Positions 9,842 through 18,949 of a DNA stretch of 64,000 nucleotides are shown piece by piece (within the stretch, counting starts at the first letter, position 1; each line of letters opens with the position of its first letter). Made by a program: the position numbers and the translations under genes. The DNA is from Bacillus haynesii (lineage in GTDB: Bacteria; Bacillota; Bacilli; Bacillales; Bacillaceae). The stretch spans positions 1 to 64,000 of the forward strand of contig NZ_MRBL01000019.1 in the NCBI RefSeq assembly GCF_001969855.1, read 5' to 3'. The notes under the pieces are model-generated. The model did not search any database. It saw nothing but the letters and a program-made list of their open reading frames with translations, and was not told the DNA's origin.

Positions 9842-11470
9842 ATGGTGTTAGACTTTCAACAGATGTTTCCGAGCGAGGATGGCAATCACGAGGCGCGGTA
9901 TCAGCTGCTGGCGTTGCTTGAAGCGGTATTGGCCGGAATGGACAGGCTGAAGGATCCCGGCCGGATGACGCTTGGCCGCGAATCTGAAGTTTCATCTGAC
10001 TACTATCAAAGCGTCATTGGAGAGGCCGTCTTGCCGGAAAAAGGCTTCGGTGCGGAAAAAAGCGTTGAAGAGCTATTGAAATTGCTTGACGGCCACCGCT
10101 TTTTAAACAGGCATTATGTGGCCAACGCGACGCCTCTGCCGAATAACGCCAGCATCGCCGGGAATCTTTTAATGGTTCTTTTAAACGGAAACAATTTATG
10201 GGATGTCGACGGTACGGCTGCAGCCAGGACGGAAGTGCAGATCACGGCGATGCTTTCCGATATTGTCGGCTATGACAGGCAAAAGAGCGGCGGTTTTACC
10301 ACATGGGGCGGACAGGGAGCCGTTTTTCAGTCGCTCAGGCTGGCGATCGCAAGCGCGTACCCTGAAGCGAATCAGCAAGGAACGCCGCATCACTTGTACG
10401 CGTTCTGTTCAGAGCTTTCGCATTTCAGCCTTTACAAATCGATGGAAGCTTCCGGAATCGGGACGGACCATTTGATCAAGGTCAAGACGAATCACGATCA
10501 TTCGATGGATCTGGCCGATTTGCGGGAAAAAATGCAAGCCGTGATTGAAAAAGGCGGACATCCGATTTATGTTTTGGCAACGCTCGGCACAACCGACTCA
10601 TTTGGCATCGATGATTTGGCGGGAATCAAGAAAGTGACTGAAGAACTAGAGGACACATACGGTTTGCCACCTGTCTATATTCACGCTGATACGGCGATGG
10701 GCGGGATGTACAGCTTTTTTAACGGATACGATTTCTCCGAAAATCCGCTTCATCTTGAAGATGAGGTGCTTGAGACGCTTGCCCGCTACAAAAAATATTT
10801 TCAGCATTTGCACCTGGCGGACAGCTTGGTCTTTGATTTTCATAAACTCGGACAAACGCCTTATATCACAAGCCTTTTCTTGGTGAAAAACCGTGAGGCA
10901 TTGCAAGCCGTTGATTTGGATCCGGATGAAACGCCTTATGTCGGTAACAGAGGGTTTGGCAGCTACCATACGAGCTATACGCTAGAGTGTTCGCGTATGG
11001 GAAGCAGCATACCGATTTATGCTTCTCTGCTCGCATTCGGAATCGAAGGCTACCAGGAGATCTTGGCCAATTACATCAGGGTTAACCTGGCGTTTCGAAA
11101 AAAACTGCTGCAGGCTTTTCCGAATGCAGCCGTCACCAATGATGTATCCCCTGTGACGACATTCCGCTTCTATCCGGGAAATGTCCGCTATCACGAAGAA
11201 ATCAGCGGCGCCATCACGGAGGAAGAAGTGCGGAATATTAACAAATTCAATGAAAAAATCGCCGAAACATTGGGAAGGTACCGCAGTCACACCTATTTCG
11301 GCAGCACGAAAAAGCAAACATACGTTTATCCTGCTGACAGCCGTTTGCCCGTGCCGCTTTATGTCCAGAAATTCTACAGTGTCTCGCCTTACACGACGGT
11401 TGATACAATTGATCAATTTATCGCCTTTTTAAAAGCGCATGTTGAACCGTCGGATGTAGCAGCCGGATAA
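9842..11470 (+). CDS. PLP-dependent group II amino acid decarboxylase
   Basis: A 542-aa fold-type I PLP enzyme of the glutamate/aromatic-L-amino-acid/diaminobutyrate decarboxylase group. HADTAMGG holds the Asp that contacts the PLP ring nitrogen, and VFDFHKLGQ holds the Schiff-base Lys after His. Earlier segments GGFTTWGGQGAV and the cofactor-binding HLYAFCSELSHFS region fit the family. The start is ATG 9842 behind AGGAG (9827-9831). It directly follows an NSS amino acid transporter, so joint uptake and decarboxylation to an amine is inferred. The substrate is unknown, and no terminator is obvious before the decayed DNA downstream. Confidence 0.85.
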   Translation: MVLDFQQMFPSEDGNHEARYQLLALLEAVLAGMDRLKDPGRMTLGRESEVSSDYYQSVIGEAVLPEKGFGAEKSVEELLKLLDGHRFLNRHYVANATPLPNNASIAGNLLMVLLNGNNLWDVDGTAAARTEVQITAMLSDIVGYDRQKSGGFTTWGGQGAVFQSLRLAIASAYPEANQQGTPHHLYAFCSELSHFSLYKSMEASGIGTDHLIKVKTNHDHSMDLADLREKMQAVIEKGGHPIYVLATLGTTDSFGIDDLAGIKKVTEELEDTYGLPPVYIHADTAMGGMYSFFNGYDFSENPLHLEDEVLETLARYKKYFQHLHLADSLVFDFHKLGQTPYITSLFLVKNREALQAVDLDPDETPYVGNRGFGSYHTSYTLECSRMGSSIPIYASLLAFGIEGYQEILANYIRVNLAFRKKLLQAFPNAAVTNDVSPVTTFRFYPGNVRYHEEISGAITEEEVRNINKFNEKIAETLGRYRSHTYFGSTKKQTYVYPADSRLPVPLYVQKFYSVSPYTTVDTIDQFIAFLKAHVEPSDVAAG

Positions 11471-11538
11471 AAATTGAAGATGAAGTCGCATACCAGGCAC
11501 ATCATAAAAAATGTTCAGTTGATATGTGAGTTTCCTTA

Positions 11539-11784
11539 AACGGCAAAAAATCATCCTACCCGCTGCCGTCTGGCATCTATAAGGTAAAAAGCCCGCTGAT
11601 GAAGGGGACACTCGTCCGGCAGGTTTGGCTGCCATCTATTTCTATCCAGACAAAGGAATAGATGGCTATTAGGGGCCGAAAACGGCGAATGCGGTCAAAT
11701 GGTTCCAAGCTGATGTACGGGCTGTCTGCGGACGGTATTTACGGACCGAAGACGAAAGCGAAAATTGAATCGTTACTGAAGTAA
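11539..11784 (+). pseudogene. Relic of phage-type endolysin C-terminal cell-wall-binding domain
   Basis: Reading across frames gives pieces of a tandem peptidoglycan-binding module. YPLPSGIYKVKSPLMKGT is followed, after a frameshift, by AAIYFYPDKGIDGY, an in-frame TAG and GPKTANAVKWFQ. After a second frameshift comes MYGLSADGIYGPKTKAKI to a TAA stop. These resemble the C-termini of Bacillus phage amidases of the BlyA/XlyB type. The catalytic domain is gone. The relic abuts an LXG toxin locus and suggests that prophage or island DNA was deleted here. Bases 11471-11538 hold nothing recognisable. Confidence 0.7.
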
Positions 11785-11785
11785 T

Positions 11786-11820
11786 AAAAAAGGCCCTCGC
11801 GTAAAAAAGTGGGCCTTTCA
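11786..11820. terminator. Terminator at the end of the toxin/immunity operon
   Basis: An AAGGCCC / GGGCCTT stem with flanking A- and T-rich runs, usable in both directions. It lies just after the stop of the immunity gene, which runs leftward. Confidence 0.7.
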
Positions 11821-11826
11821 AATCTT

Positions 11827-12117
11827 TTAAATAGCTTCTTTTATTTGCTCTATTAAACTTTTTAACCATTGTATAGGAGTTAATCCGATAGCAGGAAAAT
11901 AAATTTCGCAGTGCGATTTTATATAGTCTTCTTTCTCTTGATCAGATATGTCACTATTTAAAAACTCTTGACAAAATTGTATTGTGAAAGCCAAGCATTC
12001 TTTGCTGGATTCACTAATAAACTCATTTAGTGCTTGTTCTGGGGACCCCATATCCTGATGAAATGTGCCATCCAAAAAATCACTTAACTCTTCAAAAATA
12101 TCATAATTATCTTGCAT
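11827..12117 (-). CDS. Probable immunity protein for the adjacent LXG toxin
   Basis: A 96-aa acidic, mostly helical soluble protein with no signal peptide or membrane segment. It begins 12 bp after the toxin gene in the same direction, with ribosome site GGAGTTTC. Position, small size and acidity are typical of cognate immunity proteins of polymorphic toxins; the toxin domain is basic. The sequence family is not recognised with certainty; CdiI-type immunity proteins are the obvious comparison. Codon use is AT-rich relative to the backbone. Confidence 0.7.
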   Translation of the reverse strand: MQDNYDIFEELSDFLDGTFHQDMGSPEQALNEFISESSKECLAFTIQFCQEFLNSDISDQEKEDYIKSHCEIYFPAIGLTPIQWLKSLIEQIKEAI

Positions 12118-12129
12118 ATTGAAACTCCT

Positions 12130-13719
12130 TTATTTTATTGGATATCCTGTTAAAATATACTCTCCATCTTTCCCCTTTTTCAAGACTATTTTTGCATTCG
12201 TAACATCTTCTGCGGTATTTGAGCCTCTTTCTATACTTCTTCCAAGAACATCTCCATTACCTTTGTATCTTAATGCAAGAGTTGGCCTGCTTTTAGGGTC
12301 TGATAACCACTTTTCTACTTTTTTAATGTTTTTGGGATCTTTCAATACTTCACTAGCGACTTTTTCTGCTGTAGCTCTATCTTTAAAAGTAGATGAACCA
12401 GTGATTTTAAGATCTTTTTTTAAACGTTGGGATAACTCCTCGTCAGTTTTCCCAACATGCCTTTTGATTAAGTGGCCTCTTTTGGATTCATGAGCTGCTA
12501 ATCCACCACCTGGTGCCAGGGGGCTACTGTCCCCAGGTTTAACTGTATCTTTACTCTTCTGGGCTTTATCTACCTTAGAAACGTTCTTTGCCGCTTCTTC
12601 ACCTTTAAATAACTTGAAGCCGCGCTTTCCGTACTTAAATGCTTTTCCGATAGGGGTGACACTCAATCCGGCCATCAAACGATCACCGTTATCTTTAACG
12701 ATTTCGCCTGTCGCAAGGTCGTATCCAAACGCTGCTCTTACTGCATCATACACACCTGTAAATTCCATCGCCGTATCGAAATATTTAGCAAAGTCGCTTT
12801 TTTCCACATTCTCTGGAAGGGTGTAGGCGGGTTCTATCTTGACTATTGTATCACCATCTATGTATGCCCGGTAAAGCGTATCGTTAAATACTCTATAATC
12901 TTTTTTCAGTTCATTCAATTCCTCTTGGGTGTACTCTTTCTTGGAAACCTTTTGTGTCGCCAATTTTTTTAATCGATCTGGATCGGCGATAGTGTTAGTA
13001 TCCGCATCTTCTTTGTCTCCGACTTTTTTCAACATGGCACCCATCGCTGTTTCTTGATTTCCACTCAGGTTATCCATCTCATCTGGCTTTAAAATCGCGC
13101 CTTTTTGATAACTGGTGATTTCAATTTTGGGGCCGGTATACATTTTTTCGAGCCTTGCGATGTATCTCTGCATCGTCTCAAGATCGTTTTCAGCCGTTTT
13201 GAGGGCGTTTGTTTGCTCGCGGTCAAACGCATGCAGCTTTTCAAGGGTCGTGTTGATTTCCTTTAATGCTTTCTGATTCTGTTCATGAAAACCGCTGTCA
13301 TTCAAATCCGGTAAATCGACGATATGGCTGACTTTTGCGATCGTCGCGTTGGTCTTAGAAACCAAATGTTTCGTTGTTCGATCAGCCGCATTTAAGCCAT
13401 TCTCTAGTTCGTGTTCAAGAAAGGATTGTGAAATAAATCCGTTATGGTTAGGTTCCAGGGAATTCAACGCGCTTTTCATTTTCTTCAGCGTGGAACTGTA
13501 TTCCTCTATGAAAGCGTCATAGAACTGTAGAAAAGGGGTGTGACATTCCTCGTAAAAGGCACGGATCGCGTCGCCGCCTTTTCCCTTTAAAGCATCATCA
13601 AGTGATGTGATCCCCTCAACGGCTTTTTTGACTTTGGCGAATTCGTCTGATTGATGTTTTAATTGTTCAAGCGTTTGATCAATTGCATTGTGTAACGCCT
13701 GAACATCCAGAGTCTTCAT
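12130..13719 (-). CDS. LXG-domain polymorphic toxin with RNase A-like C-terminus
   Basis: A 529-aa toxin. Residues 1-200 form the helical LXG targeting domain (starting MKTLDVQALHNAID), which directs type VII (Yuk/Ess) secretion in Bacillus. A pretoxin linker follows (about 290-400), including GLSVTPIGKAFKYGKRGFKL. The last 120 residues, from LAAHESKRGHLIKRHVGK through SERGSN-like and AKIVLKK to ILTGYPIK, match the bacterial RNase A-like CdiA-CT domain; the His-Ile-x-Arg-His-type start and final Y-P are characteristic. It should degrade RNA in non-immune neighbours. The ribosome site is GAGGAG. The Yuk apparatus is not in this window. Confidence 0.88.
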   Translation of the reverse strand: MKTLDVQALHNAIDQTLEQLKHQSDEFAKVKKAVEGITSLDDALKGKGGDAIRAFYEECHTPFLQFYDAFIEEYSSTLKKMKSALNSLEPNHNGFISQSFLEHELENGLNAADRTTKHLVSKTNATIAKVSHIVDLPDLNDSGFHEQNQKALKEINTTLEKLHAFDREQTNALKTAENDLETMQRYIARLEKMYTGPKIEITSYQKGAILKPDEMDNLSGNQETAMGAMLKKVGDKEDADTNTIADPDRLKKLATQKVSKKEYTQEELNELKKDYRVFNDTLYRAYIDGDTIVKIEPAYTLPENVEKSDFAKYFDTAMEFTGVYDAVRAAFGYDLATGEIVKDNGDRLMAGLSVTPIGKAFKYGKRGFKLFKGEEAAKNVSKVDKAQKSKDTVKPGDSSPLAPGGGLAAHESKRGHLIKRHVGKTDEELSQRLKKDLKITGSSTFKDRATAEKVASEVLKDPKNIKKVEKWLSDPKSRPTLALRYKGNGDVLGRSIERGSNTAEDVTNAKIVLKKGKDGEYILTGYPIK

Positions 13720-13840
13720 GGCATTCTCCTCTAATACTTTTGGTTACAATCAGTATAGATTTTACCACTATACGGAAACCAGTTGGGGAATAAATCCTGT
13801 TCATCCATGAAAATGAATCGATTTGCATAGATCATTCAGA

Positions 13841-14068
13841 CTAGATCTTAGCTTTTTTCCCTCTGTTCTTAATAACCTCCATGAACAAAATGTAAATTAA
13901 TACAACGATGATATTATACAAAGGGTCAATTTTAAAAAAGACAGTATTATGAGTCATCACTAGAACCATGAAGAGTGTTGCAATCCACCATATAAACTCA
14001 TATTTTTTATCACTCTGTTCTTGACTTCTTTTAGATAGGGATTCAAAAAATCCTAAGAGACTATACAA
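13841..14068 (-). CDS. Possible small two-helix membrane protein
   Basis: An open frame of 75 codons with two hydrophobic helices (about residues 27-41 and 50-65) and a basic C-terminus (KNRGKKAKI). The only upstream start is TTG without a visible ribosome site, so this may be the end of a longer decayed gene. It lies upstream of the LXG toxin in the same direction, where small LXG-associated genes are often found. No family is recognised. Confidence 0.35.
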   Translation of the reverse strand: MYSLLGFFESLSKRSQEQSDKKYEFIWWIATLFMVLVMTHNTVFFKIDPLYNIIVVLIYILFMEVIKNRGKKAKI

Positions 14069-14092
14069 ACGTGTGTAAAATTGTTGAGGAAG

Positions 14093-14146
14093 CGAACCGT
14101 CAATATGAATGCGCTTGGTTGTATCTCATATTAACGGTTCGATTTT
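14093..14146. terminator. Long hairpin upstream of the toxin locus
   Basis: GAACCGTCAATATGA pairs with TCATATTAACGGTTC (one G-T pair) across a 17-nt loop. On the + strand a T-rich run follows. It could end + strand transcription, but no + strand gene precedes it. It may be part of island debris. Confidence 0.45.
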
Positions 14147-14441
14147 TTATTATTATTGTCGTTTCTGGAACATTAGCCAGATGAACAGAGTAATTCCCAT
14201 CCTCATTAATCTCTCTTCATCGTTTTTCAAAGTCTTGCGCTACGTTATTGTACGCCTGTGCAAATTCTTCAAGGCTGAAATTCAAATGTTATCTGGGTAT
14301 TTTACGTCATTTTCTTCAATGTTATATCGTCGCTCTCAGCGTCATTGTCTCTTTTTCTTCTGAAGCGATATTTTCACTGCTGCACGCCGTGGAAAGAGTG
14401 AAGCATAAAAGAACTGATATCTTGAGCTTTTGTTTTTTTCT
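14147..14441. other. Decayed intergenic stretch
   Basis: No intact gene. On the minus strand, fragments such as FSLEEFAQAYNNVAQDFEK and REINEDGNYSVHLAN read like pieces of small helical proteins. They are interrupted by stops and frame changes, compatible with decay of LXG-associated genes. This reading is speculative. Confidence 0.25.
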
Positions 14442-15329
14442 TTAATCCTTACATGCCGTTCTTTTTTGAACCGGTATCCATATTTCGCTTTTAAACGTCG
14501 GGGAGCTGATATCTTGATCCTGATTCCAAAGGATTTCCGGCCCTTTCGTTTGCTCATAATGTGAAGACGGGAACCATTCAGCATAAATGCGTCCCCAGAC
14601 ATTTTGAAGGGTATCCGGAAACGGACCGGCCGCTTCAAATACAGCCCATGTCGAGGCGGGAACTTCAAGCTGTTCATAGCGGTCCGGGCATTCCTTCGTT
14701 GTCGCTGCACCGATATAATGGTCAAGCTCTCCCTGCTCTTCCATCCGGCCTTCGGAAAAGTTCGCTGATGCTTGAATCAGTCCAAGCGGCTCCACATTTG
14801 ACAGCTCCTTTAATTCATCGATGTTTTCACTCCTTAAAGCTTTCCACATCGAGGCAATTTCCGGATTGATTCCGTGAAAGACGACAGGAACCCTTTTTTT
14901 GATTCCGGCGATCCGAAATGCCTTCTTCTCAACAATTCGGTAATTCATTTCATTTCCTCCTCTAATTGTAAGCTGGAAGGTCATCGGAGGATATGCTTTC
15001 AGTGTGCTGATATCGTGTCTGGCCTCTGTCGGTGTAATGCCGTGCAGCTTTTGAAATGCGCGCGTAAAAGCATCCGGCGAGTGATAGCCGTATTTCACCG
15101 CAATATCGATCACTTTTCGATTCGTGTTCTTCAATTCAAACGCTGCAAGGGTAAGCCGCCTGCGGCGGATGTATTCGGACAGCGAAACCCCGGCAAGAAA
15201 AGAAAACATCCTTTTAAAATGATATTCAGAGCAGTAAGAAAGCTTCGCAAGCGTTTGAAAGTCGATACTGTCCGCCAAGTGTTCTTCAATATACGCCATG
15301 GCTTGATTCATGTTCTTCAGCAAATCCAT
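14442..15329 (-). CDS. AraC-family regulator with GyrI-like effector domain
   Basis: A 295-aa protein. The N-terminal half holds the double helix-turn-helix of AraC/XylS proteins ([20 protein letters not shown] and [20 protein letters not shown]). The C-terminal half is a GyrI-like/integron-type effector-binding domain ([16 protein letters not shown] onward). The start is ATG 15329 behind AGGAGG; the open frame extends upstream but without a ribosome site. The organisation is like Rob/TipA-type drug-sensing regulators. Its target and ligand are unknown. It follows yhdI in the same direction. Confidence 0.85.
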   Translation of the reverse strand: MDLLKNMNQAMAYIEEHLADSIDFQTLAKLSYCSEYHFKRMFSFLAGVSLSEYIRRRRLTLAAFELKNTNRKVIDIAVKYGYHSPDAFTRAFQKLHGITPTEARHDISTLKAYPPMTFQLTIRGGNEMNYRIVEKKAFRIAGIKKRVPVVFHGINPEIASMWKALRSENIDELKELSNVEPLGLIQASANFSEGRMEEQGELDHYIGAATTKECPDRYEQLEVPASTWAVFEAAGPFPDTLQNVWGRIYAEWFPSSHYEQTKGPEILWNQDQDISSPTFKSEIWIPVQKRTACKD

Positions 15330-15406
15330 TTGATGACCTCCTATGTTTACAAGAATAGCAGGAGCAGAATCCCCGCATCCGACTTTCCGTGCCCGATTGT
15401 GCAGGG

Positions 15407-16819
15407 TCATTCCCGAGACTGTCCACCGTTAAACCATGCTGTCTTCAGCTTTTTGATGCCGTCTGCGATGCTTTTTTCAGAAAGTCCGCCAAACCCGAGG
15501 AGGACTGCGTGTGTATCAGGGGGAGTCATATACGAGACTGAGGCTGGATATACTTTAACCCCTTTTTCCAGCGCTTTCCGGGTCAGCCACTCTTCGCTCG
15601 GGGCGTCTTTCACCTCAAGGATGATGTGAAGGCTGGCGTTCTCTCCTCTGACTGCGGCATGATCGCCAAATTCACGCTTGATGGCATCAAGGAGCGTTTT
15701 TCGCTTTTTTCGGTAGAGTGTTCTCATTCGGTTCAAGTGCCTTTGATAATCCCCGTTTTTCATAAAAAGAGCAATGGCATGCTGTACATGGCGGGAAACC
15801 GTTTGTTTAAATAAGGATGCCATGTTGAGCCCCTCTTTGACGAGCGGAAAGGGGAGAACCATATAGCTGATCCTGAGGGAGGGAATCAGCGATTTTGAAA
15901 AAGTCCCTAAATAGATGACCCGGTGGTTCCGGTCGAGTCCCTGAAGGGAAGGAATCGGCTGTCCCGCATAGCGGAATTCCCCGTCATAATCGTCTTCGAT
16001 GATATAAGCTCCGGTCGATGCTGCCCAGTCAAGCAACTGCAGCCTGCGGCCGATCGGCATGATCATTCCGAGCGGAAACTGATGGGACGGGGTGGTGTAT
16101 GCGAGCTGCGGCTGATATTGTTCAAGGTCTTGCACGGAAATCCCGCTCTCGTCGACTGCAATTGGCACCACATTGAAGCCGCCGGTTTTCAGGACCGTTT
16201 TCGAGCGATGAAATCCGGGATTTTCAAATCCGGCGGTTGTGCCTTTAGGAAACAGATGGCACAGCAACTGCAGTAAAACCGGTGTGCCGGCTCCGATAAT
16301 GATTTGCTCGGGTGAACAGACCACGCCGCGCGATTCTCTGAGGTATACCGCAATCATTTTCCGCAGCGGAAGGTCGCCGGCCGGGGGGCCGCTTTGAAAA
16401 AGTCCGTGCCCTGATTCATCAAAGGTTTTGGCGAGCGTTTTTTTCCATAGGGAAACGGGAAATGACGCGAGGTCTACATGACCGTGGTGAAAATCGATCA
16501 TGTCCGCCGCCGTCTCATGTTCTTCCATTTCTTTTTCGGCAGGAGGAGGAGGTGCAGCCTGTGCAAAGTCTCCTTCCGCTTCGGCCGCATACCAGCCCTT
16601 TCTAGGCTTGCTGAGCAGATATCCTTCTGCAGCCAGCTGTTCATACGCGTGTTCAACGGTTGTCAGGCTGATATTTAAATGTTTGGCAAGCATTCGTTTG
16701 GAGGGAAGCTTTGTTCCAGGCTTTATGTGCCCCGAATGAATGCTGCGTTTGAAAAATGCGTACAGCTGCTGATAAAGCGGCTCGCTGCCGCTGCGGCTTA
16801 AAAAGGGGGTTATATCCAT
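15407..16819 (-). CDS. yhdI: MocR/GabR-type regulator YhdI
   Basis: A 470-aa fusion of an N-terminal GntR-type winged helix (residues 1-75; [17 protein letters not shown]) with an aminotransferase-fold domain (about 110-470). The PLP site includes the TFSKSL motif (Schiff-base Lys) and the [11 protein letters not shown] segment. Length and neighbourhood match B. subtilis YhdI. It is transcribed divergently from yhdJ, with about 110 bp between starts, so it may control yhdJ and itself. The effector is unknown. Confidence 0.92.
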   Translation of the reverse strand: MDITPFLSRSGSEPLYQQLYAFFKRSIHSGHIKPGTKLPSKRMLAKHLNISLTTVEHAYEQLAAEGYLLSKPRKGWYAAEAEGDFAQAAPPPPAEKEMEEHETAADMIDFHHGHVDLASFPVSLWKKTLAKTFDESGHGLFQSGPPAGDLPLRKMIAVYLRESRGVVCSPEQIIIGAGTPVLLQLLCHLFPKGTTAGFENPGFHRSKTVLKTGGFNVVPIAVDESGISVQDLEQYQPQLAYTTPSHQFPLGMIMPIGRRLQLLDWAASTGAYIIEDDYDGEFRYAGQPIPSLQGLDRNHRVIYLGTFSKSLIPSLRISYMVLPFPLVKEGLNMASLFKQTVSRHVQHAIALFMKNGDYQRHLNRMRTLYRKKRKTLLDAIKREFGDHAAVRGENASLHIILEVKDAPSEEWLTRKALEKGVKVYPASVSYMTPPDTHAVLLGFGGLSEKSIADGIKKLKTAWFNGGQSRE

Positions 16820-16931
16820 TCGATCATCCCTTTCAATTCATCTGGTATGTTTTATTTTATCAAAACTGGCTATTTTAAAAAGGTCAGTTTCCGGGTTAAA
16901 GTAGTTTCATAACCAACAGAAGGGAATGACG

Positions 16932-17366
16932 ATGTTGCTTGATTGTAGGGAATTGCATTGTGAAACAGAGCTTAAGGAAGTCTATCCAATTATGAGACAG
17001 CTCCGCCCCCATTTGGATGAAACGTCTTTTATGGAGCTCGTCAAAGAAGCGCGGGAGGCTGAAAGCTACACATTATTTGGGCTGTACGACGGCGATATTC
17101 CGGTGGCTTTGGCCGGCTTTTTACCGAGGGTCTCTTTGAACCAAGGCCGTCATGTTTGGGTAGCGGACCTGGTGACGTGTGAAAAGCATCGTTCAAAAGG
17201 CTACGGAAAGCAGCTTTTAGGCGCTGTTGAAGAGTGGGCCAAACGGAACGGATTGGCTTCAGTCGCTTTATCATCAGGCCTGCAGCGCGCAGATGCTCAC
17301 CGTTTTTATGAAGATAAAATGGGGTATGAAAAAGCGAGCTACCTATTTCGCAAGGCTCTGAAATGA
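16932..17366 (+). CDS. yhdJ: GNAT-family N-acetyltransferase YhdJ
   Basis: A 144-aa GCN5-type acetyltransferase. The acetyl-CoA-binding motif A is visible as VTCEKHRSKGYGKQLL, and SSGLQRADAHRFYEDK follows. The start is ATG 16932, eight bases after AAGGG; a second ATG at 16926 is too close to the ribosome site. The substrate is unknown. It is divergent from yhdI. Confidence 0.88.
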   Translation: MLLDCRELHCETELKEVYPIMRQLRPHLDETSFMELVKEAREAESYTLFGLYDGDIPVALAGFLPRVSLNQGRHVWVADLVTCEKHRSKGYGKQLLGAVEEWAKRNGLASVALSSGLQRADAHRFYEDKMGYEKASYLFRKALK

Positions 17367-17371
17367 AAAAA

Positions 17372-17599
17372 TCCCCGGTATAACCGGGGACTTCAGCGTG
17401 TCGACAAACCCTCGCATTCGTTGTCAGGCCTGCGCGTCGGTGCTCACGAATTCCAACATTCGCTGCGCTCCGATGTTCGGCCTTCCTAGACTGCAAGGGT
17501 TTTCAATCACATTGAGCTTAAAGGATACAAAATCCCAAAACTAAAAGCCGTTTTGGGATTTTGTCAACAATCTGAACTCCCCGGTATAACCGGGGACTT
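17372..17599. repeat. REP-like palindromic element between two copies of a terminator
   Basis: The 22-bp sequence TCCCCGGTATAACCGGGGAC+TT, itself a hairpin, occurs at 17372-17393 and again at 17578-17599. Between them are an arm pair AAACCCT / AGGGTTT (17406-17412, 17496-17502) enclosing a GC-rich palindromic block, and a perfect 15-bp hairpin ACAAAATCCCAAAAC / GTTTTGGGATTTTGT (17527-17564). No coding potential is apparent. The outer copies could serve as terminators for the convergent yhdJ and yhdK. The interior looks like an inserted repeat unit. Confidence 0.6.
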
Positions 17600-17600
17600 A

Positions 17601-17891
17601 TTAAAAGCCGAGCTGCAGATTCGTATCGATGGAGACGATGGTCCATACGCAAACGAGAATGAAAATGTTCAGGACGACGCCGAGAAATCCGAGACCGGTC
17701 CGTCCTTTTTTGATGAAGAGCTCGATAATTCCGAGCGGAACGGCGGCCATTGCAAAAGGAAGCATCTTATACGAATATGCGATCGTGTCGCTTAAAATGG
17801 CCAAGTTTAAGACGAACAGGGACAGGATGGCCGTCCCGACAGATACCCATCCAAATACGTTGTGCTCCTTAAAGATTCTTACCAGTTCCAT
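17601..17891 (-). CDS. yhdK: Sigma-M negative regulator subunit YhdK
   Basis: A 96-aa membrane protein with three hydrophobic segments (about residues 14-32, 38-57 and 70-90). It has the same length as B. subtilis YhdK, which with YhdL holds the ECF sigma factor SigM inactive at the membrane. The start overlaps the end of yhdL by 13 bp, indicating translational coupling. It is the third gene of the sigM-yhdL-yhdK operon. Confidence 0.92.
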   Translation of the reverse strand: MELVRIFKEHNVFGWVSVGTAILSLFVLNLAILSDTIAYSYKMLPFAMAAVPLGIIELFIKKGRTGLGFLGVVLNIFILVCVWTIVSIDTNLQLGF

Positions 17892-18949
17892 AATTCCACC
17901 TCACCTACTTTAGCTGCTTTGACAGGCCCTTTTTTGATCAGCCGTTCAACCTCTTTTGACGGTCCGGTAATGACTGCTCCATACACGTTCACACCGTTCT
18001 TTTCCACATAGTCAAGCCGTTTGGAAAGCTTTAGGTTTTTCCTGCCTGAAATGGTTTCAGCCCATTTATTGTGCTTGATCATATAGGAAAGCGCCGCTTT
18101 AAACTGCTCGTCGTCGTTTTTAGCAGGGTGCTGAATTTCAAAAATCCGGTTTGAATCTTTTCCAGGAAAACCGATCGGCTCTGCGTATGGATGGTCTTTT
18201 AAATCGGCCTCTGTCTCAATCGCATTCCACAGAACGCGAATGTCATAGCCTTTTAATTGATCATACAGCTCCTTTGTCGGATATGCTCTTTCAAAGGAAA
18301 GGAAAGCTTCAGTTACGGTTCCGTCAGGCAGCTGTTTTAAAATCGACTCGGCTTTGGACACTGATTTTTCTTTGATGCCGTCAGGGTAGACGAAATGCCG
18401 TTCTTCATTTGACAGCTCCTGGTTGTATTGATGAATCTGCGGAGACTTCAGCTGATCGAAGAACATTTCAACGTTTTCATTTCCAACTACTTTTGTGACG
18501 TTTCCAATTTGCTTCTTTAACGGGAATTGGGTTTGGATTCCAAAGAGTTTTACTTTGTTGACAAGTGCTTCGGTATCGACTTGAATATTCGGGTTTGTGA
18601 CAGCAACTGTCATTGAAGCGGTTTGCACCAGTTCATTTCCTTTGCTTTCATGCCCGCCCAAGCCGTAGTATAGATAGCTGCCGAGTGTGCAAAGCGGCAG
18701 AATAATAAGCGTTGAAATAACGGCAAGGGTGGAAATCCGCATATATGATTTATTTTTTCCGTATCTTAAAATCGCTTTTTGCTTTTCAGGGCTGATCGCC
18801 AAATCCCAGTCTTCGTCTTTCATTTCCTGTTCCAGCATGTCCTGGTATTCTTCAAGCTGTTCAAGCTCTTCTTCGACCCGGAGCATTTCCGATTCGGAAA
18901 GTTCGCCGTTTTTATATTTTTCCCAACGTTTTTTAAAATCTTCATTCAT
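17879..18949 (-). CDS. yhdL: Anti-sigma-M factor YhdL
   Basis: A 356-aa membrane-anchored anti-sigma factor. The charged cytoplasmic N-terminus (about 1-65) should bind SigM. One transmembrane helix follows near residues 72-95, then a large extracytoplasmic domain. The start is ATG 18949, eight bases after AGAGG; GTG 18958 is less well placed. It overlaps the end of sigM by 8 bp. In B. subtilis YhdL (358 aa) is essential because unrestrained SigM is toxic. Confidence 0.93.
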   Translation of the reverse strand: MNEDFKKRWEKYKNGELSESEMLRVEEELEQLEEYQDMLEQEMKDEDWDLAISPEKQKAILRYGKNKSYMRISTLAVISTLIILPLCTLGSYLYYGLGGHESKGNELVQTASMTVAVTNPNIQVDTEALVNKVKLFGIQTQFPLKKQIGNVTKVVGNENVEMFFDQLKSPQIHQYNQELSNEERHFVYPDGIKEKSVSKAESILKQLPDGTVTEAFLSFERAYPTKELYDQLKGYDIRVLWNAIETEADLKDHPYAEPIGFPGKDSNRIFEIQHPAKNDDEQFKAALSYMIKHNKWAETISGRKNLKLSKRLDYVEKNGVNVYGAVITGPSKEVERLIKKGPVKAAKVGEVELWNW

